Source: Desulfobacula sp964636495
GTDB lineage: Bacteria > Desulfobacterota > Desulfobacteria > Desulfobacterales > Desulfobacteraceae
NCBI GenBank assembly: GCA_964636495.1
Contig: CAZWSL010000003.1
Location: 88,278-152,277 of the forward strand
Direction of reading: 5' to 3'
DNA length: 64,000 nt
Part shown: positions 27,256 through 36,220 of the stretch, one piece after another
Numbering within the stretch: the stretch's first letter is position 1
Layout: every line of letters begins with the position of its first letter
Notes under the pieces: model-generated
The model's input: only the letters and a program-made list of their open reading frames with translations
Database searches by the model: none
What the model was told of the DNA's origin: nothing
Made by a program: the position numbers and the translations under genes

Positions 27256-28203
27256 ATGCGTAAATTTTTACTTTCCATGATGGCTGCCTTTTTTTTGTGC
27301 GGTGCATTTTTTATCCCGTCAGCCGCTGCCGAATATCCGGAAAAACCCATCTCTTTTATTGTCCCTTTTCCACCGGGAGATCTGGATGATATTATTACCC
27401 GGATGATTGCAGAGAATATGCAGAAAGCCTATGGACTGCCCGCAGCAGTTATAAACAAACCCGGCGGCGGCGGTGGTCCTTTCCCCGGAGCCATTGAAGT
27501 TGCCAAAGCACCGGCAGATGGGTATACCATTGGCTCATTCCCGATTGCCGTACCTGTCATTGGATCAAAAATTGGTATCCCTGAGTTGGCAGATGAACCG
27601 TTTGAACCTTTAGGAATTATTTTTACCTATCCGTTCGTCATAGCTGCTTCTAAAGACGCACCCTACAAAAACATGCAGGAACTGGCAGATTATGCAAAAA
27701 AGAAAAAAGTTATTTTAGGTCATTTTGGAGATCCCCTACCACCGACAAAGGTAACCAAAGCAATGGCAAAAAAGCTGGGATTTGCCTATGCCTCTGATGC
27801 TGCCTTTGATGCTCTGGACTGCAATACCATTGCTTCCGGTGATGTAGATGTCATGAACACCACTTTACAGCTGATCATGCCATGTCTGGATAAAATGAAT
27901 GTTCTGGCCACTGTCACCGGCAAAGAACGAATCCCGCTTCTTCCGGACACGCCCACTACTGCTGAAATTGTTCCAGAACTCAAACTAGCATTATGGCAAG
28001 GACTCTTTGTTCATAAAGACACTCCGGCAGATGCCCGCAAAAAAATTATCGCGGTCGCCCAAAAAACCATGGAAAGTGATGCTGTCAAAGCATTGGCTGA
28101 TAAAACAGGGGTTGTTGTATACTGGAAGGATGTCGAGGCTGCTAAAGCACAGATCAAAGAGGATCAAAACACATTTGGTGTTGTTAACCAGCTGCTGAAA
28201 TAA
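27256..28203 (+). CDS. tctC: Tripartite tricarboxylate transporter substrate-binding protein (TctC/Bug family)
   Basis: 315 residues with a clear signal peptide (residues 1-25, ending SAAAEYPEKP). Family features: ISFIVPFPPGDLDDIITRM near residue 32, NKPGGGGGPFPGAIEVAKAPADGYTIG near 75, and the LPDTPTTAEIVPEL segment near 230. Binds a carboxylate in the periplasm for TctAB. AAGGAGA lies before the ATG. First gene of tctCBA-gntR; the ligand may be a substrate of the divergent operon. Confidence 0.9.
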   Translation: MRKFLLSMMAAFFLCGAFFIPSAAAEYPEKPISFIVPFPPGDLDDIITRMIAENMQKAYGLPAAVINKPGGGGGPFPGAIEVAKAPADGYTIGSFPIAVPVIGSKIGIPELADEPFEPLGIIFTYPFVIAASKDAPYKNMQELADYAKKKKVILGHFGDPLPPTKVTKAMAKKLGFAYASDAAFDALDCNTIASGDVDVMNTTLQLIMPCLDKMNVLATVTGKERIPLLPDTPTTAEIVPELKLALWQGLFVHKDTPADARKKIIAVAQKTMESDAVKALADKTGVVVYWKDVEAAKAQIKEDQNTFGVVNQLLK

Positions 28204-28211
28204 GTTGAGCC

Positions 28212-28754
28212 ATGGACAGTCTGGATCCGACTCAAAAAAAATCACATGCAGCAGAATTATTGGTTGCTGTAGCACTTACCATTTTTGCTATCTTCCTGCT
28301 GGGTATGATCACAAGCCAGGTGAAGTATTTTCATAGCAAACCGTTCTATAAGCAGCCGGGTCTCTGGGCCGGCATAGGCCTTGTGGGAATGGTACTCTCC
28401 GGCATATTTTATACCATTATGCTCTGGATAAAAAGATTCAGACTGTCCAACAAACAACCCTCATTTTCAACTGAGCTGAAATTGTGGGCCAGCAGTGTGG
28501 AATATTTTGCATGGTTCATGGGCTATGTATTCAGTGTCCCATGGATCGGATATCTGGCTGCGACCATCATGCTCTCACTGCTGCTTACCATCCGGCTCGG
28601 ATATCGAAAACTTAAATTTTACCTTGCTGCTGTTTTTACAGCAACGGCAATTGTGGTGATATTCAAAAGCCTGCTGCAGGTAAAAATACCCGGTGCAGCC
28701 GTTTATGAATATCTTCCTGACACCATCCGCAATTTTTTTATTTTAAACTTATGA
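28212..28754 (+). CDS. tctB: TctB-like small membrane subunit of tripartite transporter
   Basis: 180 residues with four hydrophobic helices (about 15-35, 50-72, 95-130, 135-158). Sequence conservation in TctB is weak; the assignment rests on size, helices and position between tctC (8-base gap) and tctA. Confidence 0.82.
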   Translation: MDSLDPTQKKSHAAELLVAVALTIFAIFLLGMITSQVKYFHSKPFYKQPGLWAGIGLVGMVLSGIFYTIMLWIKRFRLSNKQPSFSTELKLWASSVEYFAWFMGYVFSVPWIGYLAATIMLSLLLTIRLGYRKLKFYLAAVFTATAIVVIFKSLLQVKIPGAAVYEYLPDTIRNFFILNL

Positions 28755-28789
28755 TTTTTATCTCAAATTTATGAATGGAATAATGTATT

Positions 28790-30268
28790 TTGGATACCTT
28801 ACTGGCCAGCTTTGAAATCCTTTTCCGTATTGATGTGGGACTGGCCCTGGTTATCGGCTCTGTCGGAGGGGTGATCATCGGTTCCATACCTGGTGTCGGC
28901 CCTGCCATCGGTATTGCCATCCTGCTGCCTGCTACATTTTCATTTGAACCCATAGTTGGACTGACTCTGCTATTGGGTATCTATGCGGCTTCCATGTTTG
29001 GCGGTGCCATACCGGCCATTCTCATCAATACACCGGGAACAGCAGTTAATGCACTTACTACCTATAACGGATATCCCATGACTCAAAAAGGTGAGGCCAT
29101 GCGGGCATTGACGCTGGCCTATGGTGCCTCTCTTTTTGGCGGGGTGTTTGCCATAGTTGCATTGATCACGTTAACTCCGGCGCTGGCAATCATCGCCCCC
29201 ATGTTCGGCTCCAGGGAGATTTTTCTGGCTGCAACACTTGGCATGGTTCTGGTAGTGATTTCCCATCGAGGCCAAAGCCTGATCGCCGCATTTATGCTGT
29301 TTTTCGGCATTTTCATCAACACCATCGGGATGGATCCTGTCACCTACAGTACAAGATATACCTTTGGCTGGTCATGGCTGACATCGGGTATTAATCTCAT
29401 CGTTGTCGTTCTTGGATTGTTTGCCCTTTCACAGGCCTTTCTCCTGATGGCGGGCAAGGATAAAAAAAACCCTACGCCCGATCTGGAAGGCGGCGTATTA
29501 AAAGGGATGATGGAAACCTTTAAATTCCCCAAAACACTGGCTCCTTCTGCTGCATTTGGTGTTATAATGGGGATTATTCCGGGTGTGGGAGAATTTCTGG
29601 CCCAGTTTTTTTCCTACACCTTTGCACAGAAAATTTCCAAAACCCCTGAAATGTTCGGCAAGGGATCTCCTGAAGGTCTTATCGCCTCTGAGGCTGCAAA
29701 CAATGCGGTACCGCCGGCGGCCATGATACCGCTCCTGGCACTGGGAATTCCAGGTGAGGCGCTGACCGCCATGATGCTTTCCGTATTTTATGTCCACAAT
29801 GTGGTTCCCGGTCCGAGCCTGTTTCAAAACCAGCCAGATTTTATCCTGGCACTCTTTTTATGTCTGCTGATTTTGAATATTCTGGTCGTACTGTTCCTGA
29901 TCATGGCCACCCGATCCATTGTCAAACTGGTGAATGTCCCCAATCGATTTTTAGGTGTGATAATCCTCTGTTTAAGTTTTGTCGGAGTTTACTCCATGCG
30001 TAATTCTGCTATTGACTGCCTGATTGCTGCTGTTTTCGGGTTGTTCGGCCTGATCATCAAACGTCTTTCACTGCCCATTGTCCCCATCATATTAGGGATG
30101 GTCCTGGGTGGTATTGCAGAAGCCAAATTCCGCACCAGTATGGCCCGGGTGGACAGCCCCATTGAATTTATCAACCGGCCCATTGCCGCTATTCTTTTTG
30201 GATTGATTCTGTTGGCAGTGTTCACCCACTGTTATACGATTTATAGAGAGTGGAAAATCAGATCTTAG
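28790..30268 (+). CDS. tctA: TctA large membrane subunit of tripartite tricarboxylate transporter
   Basis: 492 residues, about 11-12 helices. Conserved TctA segments: GSIPGVGPAIGIAILLPATF, GGAIPAILINTPGTA and, in the second half, GIIPGVGEFLAQFFSY and ASEAANNAVPPAAMIPLLALGIPG. A stop codon lies three codons upstream and no ATG is available, so TTG 28790 is the start. Sodium- or proton-coupled uptake of a carboxylate is the family role. Confidence 0.92.
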   Translation: MDTLLASFEILFRIDVGLALVIGSVGGVIIGSIPGVGPAIGIAILLPATFSFEPIVGLTLLLGIYAASMFGGAIPAILINTPGTAVNALTTYNGYPMTQKGEAMRALTLAYGASLFGGVFAIVALITLTPALAIIAPMFGSREIFLAATLGMVLVVISHRGQSLIAAFMLFFGIFINTIGMDPVTYSTRYTFGWSWLTSGINLIVVVLGLFALSQAFLLMAGKDKKNPTPDLEGGVLKGMMETFKFPKTLAPSAAFGVIMGIIPGVGEFLAQFFSYTFAQKISKTPEMFGKGSPEGLIASEAANNAVPPAAMIPLLALGIPGEALTAMMLSVFYVHNVVPGPSLFQNQPDFILALFLCLLILNILVVLFLIMATRSIVKLVNVPNRFLGVIILCLSFVGVYSMRNSAIDCLIAAVFGLFGLIIKRLSLPIVPIILGMVLGGIAEAKFRTSMARVDSPIEFINRPIAAILFGLILLAVFTHCYTIYREWKIRS

Positions 30269-30379
30269 ATTTTTTATCTAACCGGCGCTGGAAATTCATT
30301 TCCTGCAACATTTGCATCAAACCGCAATTTATGCGATATTATGGATCACATTTACTCAACAAAATAAAATGGAAAAATA

Positions 30380-31090
30380 ATGAAATATAAGGCAATTAAA
30401 ACCGGACGGCTTGCAGACAGTGTCAGCGAACAGATCAAAGAATCCATTTTTCAAGGAGCATATCAGAACGGAGAAAAAATCCCTTCAGAATATGAACTGG
30501 TGGGATCTTTCGGTGTCAGCCGGGTGATCATCCGGGAAGCCATCAGGAACCTGGAACAGAGCGGACTGGTTGAAATCAGAAGAGGTCCAAAAGGCGGTGC
30601 TTTTGTAAAAGCACTGGATCATCTGGCAGCATCCCAGGTTATTAAAGATCTGTTTCGCCTGGCCAAAGGGACTGTCAAAGAAGTGATGGAAGTCCGCCTG
30701 GAAATTGAACCCATTGTGGCGGCTCTGGCAGCTGAGCGTGCCACTGAGGAAGATCTGATCCTGCTCAAACAGAACATCGACAACCAGCCCGCAACTCCAG
30801 GTCGGAAAACCATTGAAAGCAATATAGAGTTTCACCGGCGTCTGGCAAAATGCTCCCACAACCCGTTTTATGAAATCGTTCTTAATATCCTTCTGGATTT
30901 CTCCATCGAAATGATTATTGATTTCCTTTCACCTAAAGAGATCATGCATGATACCACCAGCCATCCTGAACTGTATCGACTGATTACAAATAGAGACAGT
31001 CAGGCAGCCAAAATAAAGATGCGGTCTCACCTGGAAGACGTAATTCCCCTGATGAAAGCTGCTGAAAAAAAGAGCAAATCCGCCGCCTGA
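30380..31090 (+). CDS. GntR-family (FadR/FCD subfamily) transcriptional regulator
   Basis: 236 residues. N-terminal winged helix-turn-helix (residues 8-75: IPSEYELVGSFGVSRVIIREAI with LEQSGLVEIRRG wing), then an all-helical FCD effector domain with the metal-binding pattern EVRLEIEP, NIEFHRRL and SHPELYRL. Most likely controls tctCBA and the divergent operon through the twin repeats near 27002 and 27104. It is 111 bases after tctA, so co-transcription is possible. Confidence 0.88.
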   Translation: MKYKAIKTGRLADSVSEQIKESIFQGAYQNGEKIPSEYELVGSFGVSRVIIREAIRNLEQSGLVEIRRGPKGGAFVKALDHLAASQVIKDLFRLAKGTVKEVMEVRLEIEPIVAALAAERATEEDLILLKQNIDNQPATPGRKTIESNIEFHRRLAKCSHNPFYEIVLNILLDFSIEMIIDFLSPKEIMHDTTSHPELYRLITNRDSQAAKIKMRSHLEDVIPLMKAAEKKSKSAA

Positions 31091-31136
31091 TCCCATTCAG
31101 ATTGCTGTTTGATTTTAGTCGTCTCTAATGATTCCA

Positions 31137-31355
31137 TTAATCATCAGGCTTGGAGTTGTTTTTTACTACAGTCACGAGTGGATAAAGAAATAAGAAACAG
31201 GCAAATAAAAAAGCAGTACTTCCTATTATCGTTAAAATATCATTATTTTTTAAACCCGATGCGAGAAAAAGGATCGCACATATTATAAACAAGATCCATC
31301 CAACTATTTGGCAAATCCATTCAATACTAAAAGTGTTATCCTGCTTTTTCGCCAT
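31137..31355 (-). CDS. Small two-helix membrane protein, unrecognised
   Basis: 72 residues from ATG 31355; an upstream in-frame TTG at 31412 would add 19 residues and is less likely. Two hydrophobic helices (about residues 13-35 and 40-62) and a short charged tail. I do not recognise a family. It faces the GntR gene tail to tail and has its own upstream AT-rich region. Confidence 0.5.
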   Translation of the reverse strand: MAKKQDNTFSIEWICQIVGWILFIICAILFLASGLKNNDILTIIGSTAFLFACFLFLYPLVTVVKNNSKPDD

Positions 31356-31802
31356 ATAAAAAGTCCAATACAATCCAGATTGTTCTTTTAGTTGTATCAA
31401 AAAAAATTTCAATCGTAAAGATTGAGTTTTTGTCTATTTATAAACTCTTTTTTTCTACTTTGTTTCAAAAGATAGTGGCACTTTAAAGACTCAATCCAAA
31501 TATAATTTGTTAATCTCAATATATGGTATATAAACATTTTTCAGTTTTTAAATTCTGATTCCACTATATGATCCACATTCATCGTCTCATGTTACTCTAA
31601 AGAACATGCATATTTGCATTTAACCTATCCAAAAACCACAAACACAACGAGCTAATCCCTTACTGATTTCAGCACCCTTGCCTTGGTGCTGGTAATTAAC
31701 ATATTAAAAATATCAGGGTTGAATTTTATATGGTTTTTTTATTTAATGGGTATTAAGAATTTAAAAATCACATTAAAAACCACATTAAAAATTGAATTTA
31801 AA
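31356..31802. other. AT-rich intergenic stretch, no gene seen
   Basis: About 446 bases of strongly AT-rich DNA between the small membrane protein and the tRNA-Gln terminator. I see no coding signature. A segment around 31520-31535 (ATATGGTATATA) is the reverse complement of part of the operator-like sequence at 27008-27022, which may be chance in AT-rich DNA. Confidence 0.3.
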
Positions 31803-31838
31803 CAAAAAAGACTTTCGAGCAAAATCGCTGAAAGCCTT
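31803..31838 (-). terminator. Rho-independent terminator of tRNA-Gln
   Basis: On the minus strand, AAAGGCTTTC-AGC pairs with GCT-C-GAAAGTCTTT (one bulged C, one G-U pair) and runs into TTTTTTG. It starts about 10 bases after the tRNA CCA end. Confidence 0.75.
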
Positions 31839-31847
31839 TATTATCAG

Positions 31848-31921
31848 TGGCTGGGTGACTAGGATTCGAACCTAGATTGACGGAGTCAGAGTCCGTAGTC
31901 CTGCCGTTGGACGATCACCCA
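31848..31921 (-). tRNA. tRNA-Gln (anticodon CTG)
   Basis: Cloverleaf read on the minus strand: acceptor TGGGTGA/TCACCCA, anticodon stem ACGGA/TCCGT with seven-base loop CTCTGAC (anticodon complement at 31887-31889), T arm with TTCGAATC. Discriminator G is followed by an encoded CCA. Decodes CAG. It has its own promoter (31940-31968) and terminator. Confidence 0.97.
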
Positions 31922-31939
31922 GCAGAATCAATGCAGAAC

Positions 31940-31968
31940 CTTATACAGTAAAGACTCTTTTCAGTCAA
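31940..31968 (-). promoter_or_regulatory. Sigma70-type promoter of tRNA-Gln
   Basis: Minus-strand TTGACT, 17-base spacer, TATAAG; the -10 ends 18 bases before the mature tRNA 5' end, leaving a short precursor leader. Confidence 0.75.
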
Positions 31969-32136
31969 GAACATTTTTGTTCAAATGATTTTGCAGTGTG
32001 TCTGAACCGGTCTGCCGACTGGAGAGTTTTTTTTGGCAAATATTAAAATTTTGTGATAGATCTATTTGCTCGTGATGAAGCATGCTGCAAAAAAGTGTGA
32101 ATAATTTTATTGTTATTTATTTTATGGGAAGAAGAT

Positions 32137-32421
32137 ATGGCTGTTGCTGTATTCATTGAATGAAAGATTGTTTTGAAAAATGTCATTTAAATGGAAGCGT
32201 TGTACAGGAGGCTGCTGAATGCTGCTGCAGATCGGGAATACCATATTGGATATGAAATATTAAAACAAATGGATGTGGAAGGAAAATTTCTAATAGTAAG
32301 TCAGTGGAAGAATATTGAGGGCTGGTCAACATGAAAAGAAGGGTTTTTCAGGAAGGCAGGGGTGCTCTTACCGGGTCTGGGACCCGATTTGAAATGTATA
32401 CGATTTGATAATCTGAATTAG
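32137..32421 (+). pseudogene. Antibiotic-biosynthesis-monooxygenase (ABM)-like gene with three nonsense codons
   Basis: One + frame of 95 codons from ATG 32137 to TAG 32421 reads as a typical small ABM-fold protein: MAVAVFIE at the start, then EILKQMDVEGKFLIVSQWKN and IEGWST, then a family-like end. Three in-frame stops interrupt it: TGA after VFIE, TAA after KNVI, and TGA after GWST where such proteins usually have Trp. The frame itself is kept throughout, so decay is recent and by point mutation. The remaining 31969-32136 shows no feature. Confidence 0.6.
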
Positions 32422-32435
32422 AGGGAAATATAAAA

Positions 32436-33206
32436 GTGAAAGCAAAACTAAGAAAATTAGAAACCATATTAGAAAAACTACCCATGTCAGCACTGGCTTT
32501 TTCAGGCGGTGCTGACAGCAGCTTTCTTCTGGCAATGATGAAAAAAACAAGTCCTTATCCAGTAACCGCCTTTACCATCAATTCTCATTTTGTACCTGAC
32601 GAGGAGATTGATTCTGCAAGGAGATTTGCACAGAAAACAGGTGTTAATCATGTCTGTCTGGATATCGATGTTTTTAAAAACCAGAATATTATTTTAAACT
32701 CTGAGGAGAGGTGTTATTTCTGTAAAAAACATATTTTCTCAATAATAAAGGATGCTGCAGAAGAGCGGGGGATAACATCCCTGATGCACGGTGTGAATCT
32801 TGACGATTTAAATGATTTCAGGCCTGGTTTAAAAGCAGCTGATGAACTTGGATTCCAAACTCCTCTTGTGCATGCTGGACTGACCAAAAAAGATATCAGG
32901 GAGTATTCCAGACAGATGGGTCTTGAAACGTGGAATAAACCTTCTGAATCATGCCTTGCCACAAGAATAGCTTATGATGAGGAAATTACAGTTCAGAAAC
33001 TTGAAATCGCCGGCAGGGCAGAAAAACTATTAAAGGATTTAAAATTTACCAATGTAAGGGTGAGATGCCTTGGCAGAACAGCCAGAATTGAGGTTGCTCA
33101 GGAACAGATAAAAAGATTTATGGACGATAATATGAGGAGGCAGATATCACAACAGTTTGCCGGGCTTGGTTTTAAAAATACCAGTGTTGATATAGATGGT
33201 TATTAA
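32436..33206 (+). CDS. larE: ATP-dependent sacrificial sulfur transferase LarE family
   Basis: 256 residues. PP-loop SGGADSS at residues 23-29 adenylates the substrate. The sulfur-donor region KPSESCLATRI carries C173. ERCYFCKK adds C93 and C96, and three such cysteines are the pattern of LarE enzymes that use a [4Fe-4S] cluster instead of sacrificing a cysteine. Role: thiolation of pyridinium dicarboxylate for the nickel-pincer cofactor of lactate racemase-like enzymes. No larB, larC or larA lies in the window. GTG 32436 has GAGGGA upstream. Confidence 0.85.
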   Translation: MKAKLRKLETILEKLPMSALAFSGGADSSFLLAMMKKTSPYPVTAFTINSHFVPDEEIDSARRFAQKTGVNHVCLDIDVFKNQNIILNSEERCYFCKKHIFSIIKDAAEERGITSLMHGVNLDDLNDFRPGLKAADELGFQTPLVHAGLTKKDIREYSRQMGLETWNKPSESCLATRIAYDEEITVQKLEIAGRAEKLLKDLKFTNVRVRCLGRTARIEVAQEQIKRFMDDNMRRQISQQFAGLGFKNTSVDIDGY

Positions 33207-33211
33207 AAAGG

Positions 33212-33267
33212 CCATGAAGGAAGTGATAATATCCTCCATGACCTTCATGGTGTGAATAATTTTTTTT
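33212..33267. terminator. Bidirectional terminator between larE and ndk
   Basis: CCATGAAGG (33212-33220) pairs with CCTTCATGG (33242-33250). On the minus strand it is followed at once by CCTTTTTAA, a good terminator for ndk. On the + strand a T-run follows ten bases later, which may serve larE. Confidence 0.55.
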
Positions 33268-33310
33268 AAGTAATGGGAGTCTGCCCTGTTTTATTCTCCT
33301 ACTACCTTTA

Positions 33311-33730
33311 CTACCTTGTCTGGATTTCAAGATTATTAAAAAAATATCCAATTTCAAAAGCAGCAGTTTCAGGAGCATCAGAACCATGGACAACATTTTT
33401 TTCTATATTTGTTGCATAGTCCTTTCTGATTGTACCCTCTTCTGCCTCTTCAAAATTGGTTGCCCCCATGAGCTTTCTGTTTCTTGCAATTACATCATCA
33501 CCTTCCAGCACCATTACTACTATCGGCCCTGAAGTCATGAAATCTGTCAAACTGTTAAAAAATGGTTTCTCTTTATGAACAGCATAAAATCCCTGTGCCT
33601 CTTTTTTTGACAGCTGGATCATTTTCATGGCGGCAATTTTGATGCCATCGGTTTCAAATCTTTTAATGACTTCACCAATGATGTTTTTTCCAACTCCATC
33701 TGGTTTGATTATTGATAACGTTCTTTCCAC
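33311..33730 (-). CDS. ndk: Nucleoside diphosphate kinase
   Basis: 139 residues from GTG 33730, which gives the usual N-terminus MERTLSIIKPDG and has AAAGGA about 10 bases upstream; an in-frame TTG at 33748 would add six residues that contain that ribosome site. The phosphorylated His is H115 in NVVHGSDAPETA. Balances NTP pools in the cytoplasm. Confidence 0.95.
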   Translation of the reverse strand: MERTLSIIKPDGVGKNIIGEVIKRFETDGIKIAAMKMIQLSKKEAQGFYAVHKEKPFFNSLTDFMTSGPIVVMVLEGDDVIARNRKLMGATNFEEAEEGTIRKDYATNIEKNVVHGSDAPETAAFEIGYFFNNLEIQTR

Positions 33731-33799
33731 GGTATAAAATCCTTTCAATTATTAATTTTAAACAGCCTTGAAATTTATCATAAAACTGTATTATAGTCA

Positions 33800-34465
33800 A
33801 TGTCTATGGATCATGAATCAGAAATATTGAAAATTGCAGTCACAGGATCTGCTGGATCAGGTAAAAGTGCCGTATGCAACTGTCTTGAAGCAATTGGTCT
33901 GGCAGTACTTGATTGCGATGTTATCGCAAGAGAGGTTGTTGAACCTGGAACTGAAGGATTCAGAAAAGTAGTTGAGCTGTTCGGTCGGAGAGTGGTTGAC
34001 TCCAGTGGATCTCTGGACAGAAAAAAACTTCGGAAAATCATAATCAGGGATCAAGCACTGCGGAAGAATATGGAAAGTATTTTACATCCGCTCATTCTCA
34101 AAAAGATGATTAAAGAGATGGCAAGTGATGAATACAGAGATAAGAAAGCTGTAGCTGTGGAAGTGCCTCTTCTTTTTGAGCTTGGAATGGAAAAATATTT
34201 TGATGTCACGATTATTGTTATTGCAGACGATAAAGATCTTGTAGAAAGGATCTGCAGCAGAGATTGTGTGGAGAAAAAAGATGCATTGAAAATGCTTGCC
34301 CTTCAAATGCCCCAGAAAGAAAAAGAGAAAAAAGCTGACTACGCTGTCATTAATAAAAAGAGCAGGTCAGCGCTTTTTGAATCCGTAAAAACGCTCTATG
34401 AAAATATTCAAACAGGAATTAAAAGAGAAAAAAATCAAGAAGAATCTGACAAAAAGAATTCTTGA
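33800..34465 (+). CDS. coaE: Dephospho-CoA kinase
   Basis: Last step of CoA synthesis. 221 residues. P-loop GSAGSGKS near residue 16, LDCDVIAREVVEPG with the substrate Asp, LHPLILKKM and EVPLLFELGME are family motifs. Charged, lysine-rich tail of about 20 residues (KREKNQEESDKK). Its stop lies inside the -35 hexamer proposed for rho. Confidence 0.92.
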   Translation: MSMDHESEILKIAVTGSAGSGKSAVCNCLEAIGLAVLDCDVIAREVVEPGTEGFRKVVELFGRRVVDSSGSLDRKKLRKIIIRDQALRKNMESILHPLILKKMIKEMASDEYRDKKAVAVEVPLLFELGMEKYFDVTIIVIADDKDLVERICSRDCVEKKDALKMLALQMPQKEKEKKADYAVINKKSRSALFESVKTLYENIQTGIKREKNQEESDKKNS

Positions 34466-34490
34466 CAATTTCTATTTTTTATTTTATTTA
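34462..34490 (+). promoter_or_regulatory. Candidate sigma70 promoter for rho
   Basis: TTGACA, 17-base spacer, TATTTA, overlapping the coaE stop. It would give a leader of roughly 120 bases before rho, in keeping with the long leader through which rho is autoregulated in other bacteria. Confidence 0.4.
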
Positions 34491-34620
34491 ACGGTAATTA
34501 ATAAATAATTTCAACTACCTGTTTGTTTTTCATGTCTATGTTGACTTTCAGACTTCAAAAAGGCGTACCGCAAAATTTAAGGTAATCTAAAAAAAATACA
34601 ACTATAATTCGGGAGAATGA

Positions 34621-35868
34621 ATGAATCTTGTAGAATTAAATAAGATGAAGATAAGTGAGCTTACCAAACTTGCTAAAAAATTAAAGATAGAAGGTATTGG
34701 CGGCCTCAAAAAGCAGGAACTGGTTTTTGCTTTGCTTCAGGCAAATATTGAAGAAAACGGCCAGGTGTATGGAGAGGGGACTCTTGAAATTCTTCCTGAT
34801 GGATTTGGATTTCTAAGGGCTCCCGGGTATAATTATATTCCAGGACCCGATGATATCTATGTCTCTCCATCTCAAATCAGAAGATTTAATTTAAGGACAG
34901 GAGATACAATCTCAGGTCAGGTTCGTCAGCCTAAAGATTCTGAACGCTATTTTGCTTTACTGAAAGTTGAAGCTGTAAATTTTCAAGATCCCGAACATGC
35001 TGCTGAAACAATTCTTTTTGATAATCTGCTTCCTCTCTATCCAGAGCAGAAAATGGATCTTGAAGATGTATCAGACAACTATTCCATGAGAGTCATTGAT
35101 TTAATGGCACCCATTGGTTTTGGACAGCGCGGATTGATTGTTTCGCCGCCAAAAGCAGGAAAAACAATGCTGCTGCAGAATATCGCCAACAGCATGGTAA
35201 AGGCTCATAAAAATATCATTCCGATGATCCTTCTCATAGATGAACGGCCTGAGGAGGTTACAGACATGGCACGCTCTGTTGATGCAGAAGTTGTCAGCTC
35301 AACCTTTGATGAACCTGCAGAACGCCATGTTCAGGTTGCAGAAATGGTTATTGAAAAAGCCAAAAGGATAGTGGAGCAGGGCCATGATGTTGTTATTCTC
35401 CTGGACAGTATTACAAGACTTGCCCGGGCATATAATGCAGTGATGCCTCCTTCTGGAAAGATTTTGTCAGGTGGTGTGGACTCAAATGCTCTTGACAGGC
35501 CCAAACGATTTTTCGGGGCAGCACGGAATATTGAAGATGGCGGCAGTCTGACGATTATTGCGACAGCTCTGGTTGATACGGGGAGCCGTATGGATGAGGT
35601 TATTTTTGAAGAATTCAAAGGTACGGGTAATATGGAGCTGGTGCTCGACAGAAAACTTGCAGATAAACGGATTTTTCCTGCTATTGATATGAATAAATCA
35701 GGAACCAGAAAAGAGGAATTACTGCTTGATCCATTAATTTTAAGCCGTGTCTGGATTTTGAGAAAATTGTTATCAAGCTTAAATTCTGTTGACAGTATGC
35801 AGTTTTTACTTGAAAAAATGGAAGGAACAAAGGATAATAAAGAGTTTATTGAATTAATGAATTCATAA
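34621..35868 (+). CDS. rho: Transcription termination factor Rho
   Basis: 415 residues. N-terminal helical domain (residues 1-45), cold-shock-like RNA-binding domain with DGFGFLRAPGYNY near residue 60, Walker A PPKAGKTMLLQ near 177 and Walker B VVILLDSITRLARAYN near 258. The Q/R-loop region GGVDSNALDRPKRFFGAARN follows. No large insertion. GGGAG lies 5 bases before the ATG. Head of the translation/lipid-carrier gene cluster. Confidence 0.97.
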   Translation: MNLVELNKMKISELTKLAKKLKIEGIGGLKKQELVFALLQANIEENGQVYGEGTLEILPDGFGFLRAPGYNYIPGPDDIYVSPSQIRRFNLRTGDTISGQVRQPKDSERYFALLKVEAVNFQDPEHAAETILFDNLLPLYPEQKMDLEDVSDNYSMRVIDLMAPIGFGQRGLIVSPPKAGKTMLLQNIANSMVKAHKNIIPMILLIDERPEEVTDMARSVDAEVVSSTFDEPAERHVQVAEMVIEKAKRIVEQGHDVVILLDSITRLARAYNAVMPPSGKILSGGVDSNALDRPKRFFGAARNIEDGGSLTIIATALVDTGSRMDEVIFEEFKGTGNMELVLDRKLADKRIFPAIDMNKSGTRKEELLLDPLILSRVWILRKLLSSLNSVDSMQFLLEKMEGTKDNKEFIELMNS

Positions 35869-35925
35869 TAGTATAAAATTTAAAGGTTACAGGCCAATAA
35901 GTGAGATAAAGGAGTTTTAATAGAA

Positions 35926-36144
35926 ATGAAGAAAGAAATTCATCCAAAATACATAAAATCCACAGCTTCCTGTGCATGTGGTGCTAAATTTGAAGTTGGA
36001 TCAACAAAAGAAAATATAAAAGTGGAAATCTGTTCCAAGTGTCATCCGTTTTTCACAGGTAAGCAGAAGCTGGTTGACTCTGCAGGAAGAATTGACCGTT
36101 TTAAAAAGAAATATGCCGGGTTTGATGCTACAAAGCTTATCTAA
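35926..36144 (+). CDS. rpmE: 50S ribosomal protein L31, zinc-binding form
   Basis: 72 residues. CAC (C16, C18) and CSKC (C36, C39) are the zinc ligands of the C+ form. The end RIDRFKKKYAG is typical. Followed by a strong terminator. Confidence 0.96.
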   Translation: MKKEIHPKYIKSTASCACGAKFEVGSTKENIKVEICSKCHPFFTGKQKLVDSAGRIDRFKKKYAGFDATKLI

Positions 36145-36165
36145 CACTGTAATAATAATTGATTT

Positions 36166-36198
36166 AAAAGGGGATTTTTGTCACAAAACCCCTTTTTT
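36166..36198 (+). terminator. Rho-independent terminator after rpmE
   Basis: AAAAGGGG (36166-36173) pairs with CCCC and a following TTTTTT (36189-36198) around a 15-base loop. It separates rho-rpmE from prfA or attenuates read-through. Confidence 0.85.
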
Positions 36199-36220
36199 AC
36201 ATTAATTCAGAGATAACGTC

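Noticed and set aside
31500..31540. Third GntR operator copy
   Set aside because: Only about 12 AT-rich bases match in reverse complement, without the TTGT half-site.
32137..32421. Selenoprotein reading of the two TGA codons
   Set aside because: A TAA also interrupts the frame, the TGAs fall at Arg- and Trp-like positions, and no SECIS-like hairpin was seen right after them.
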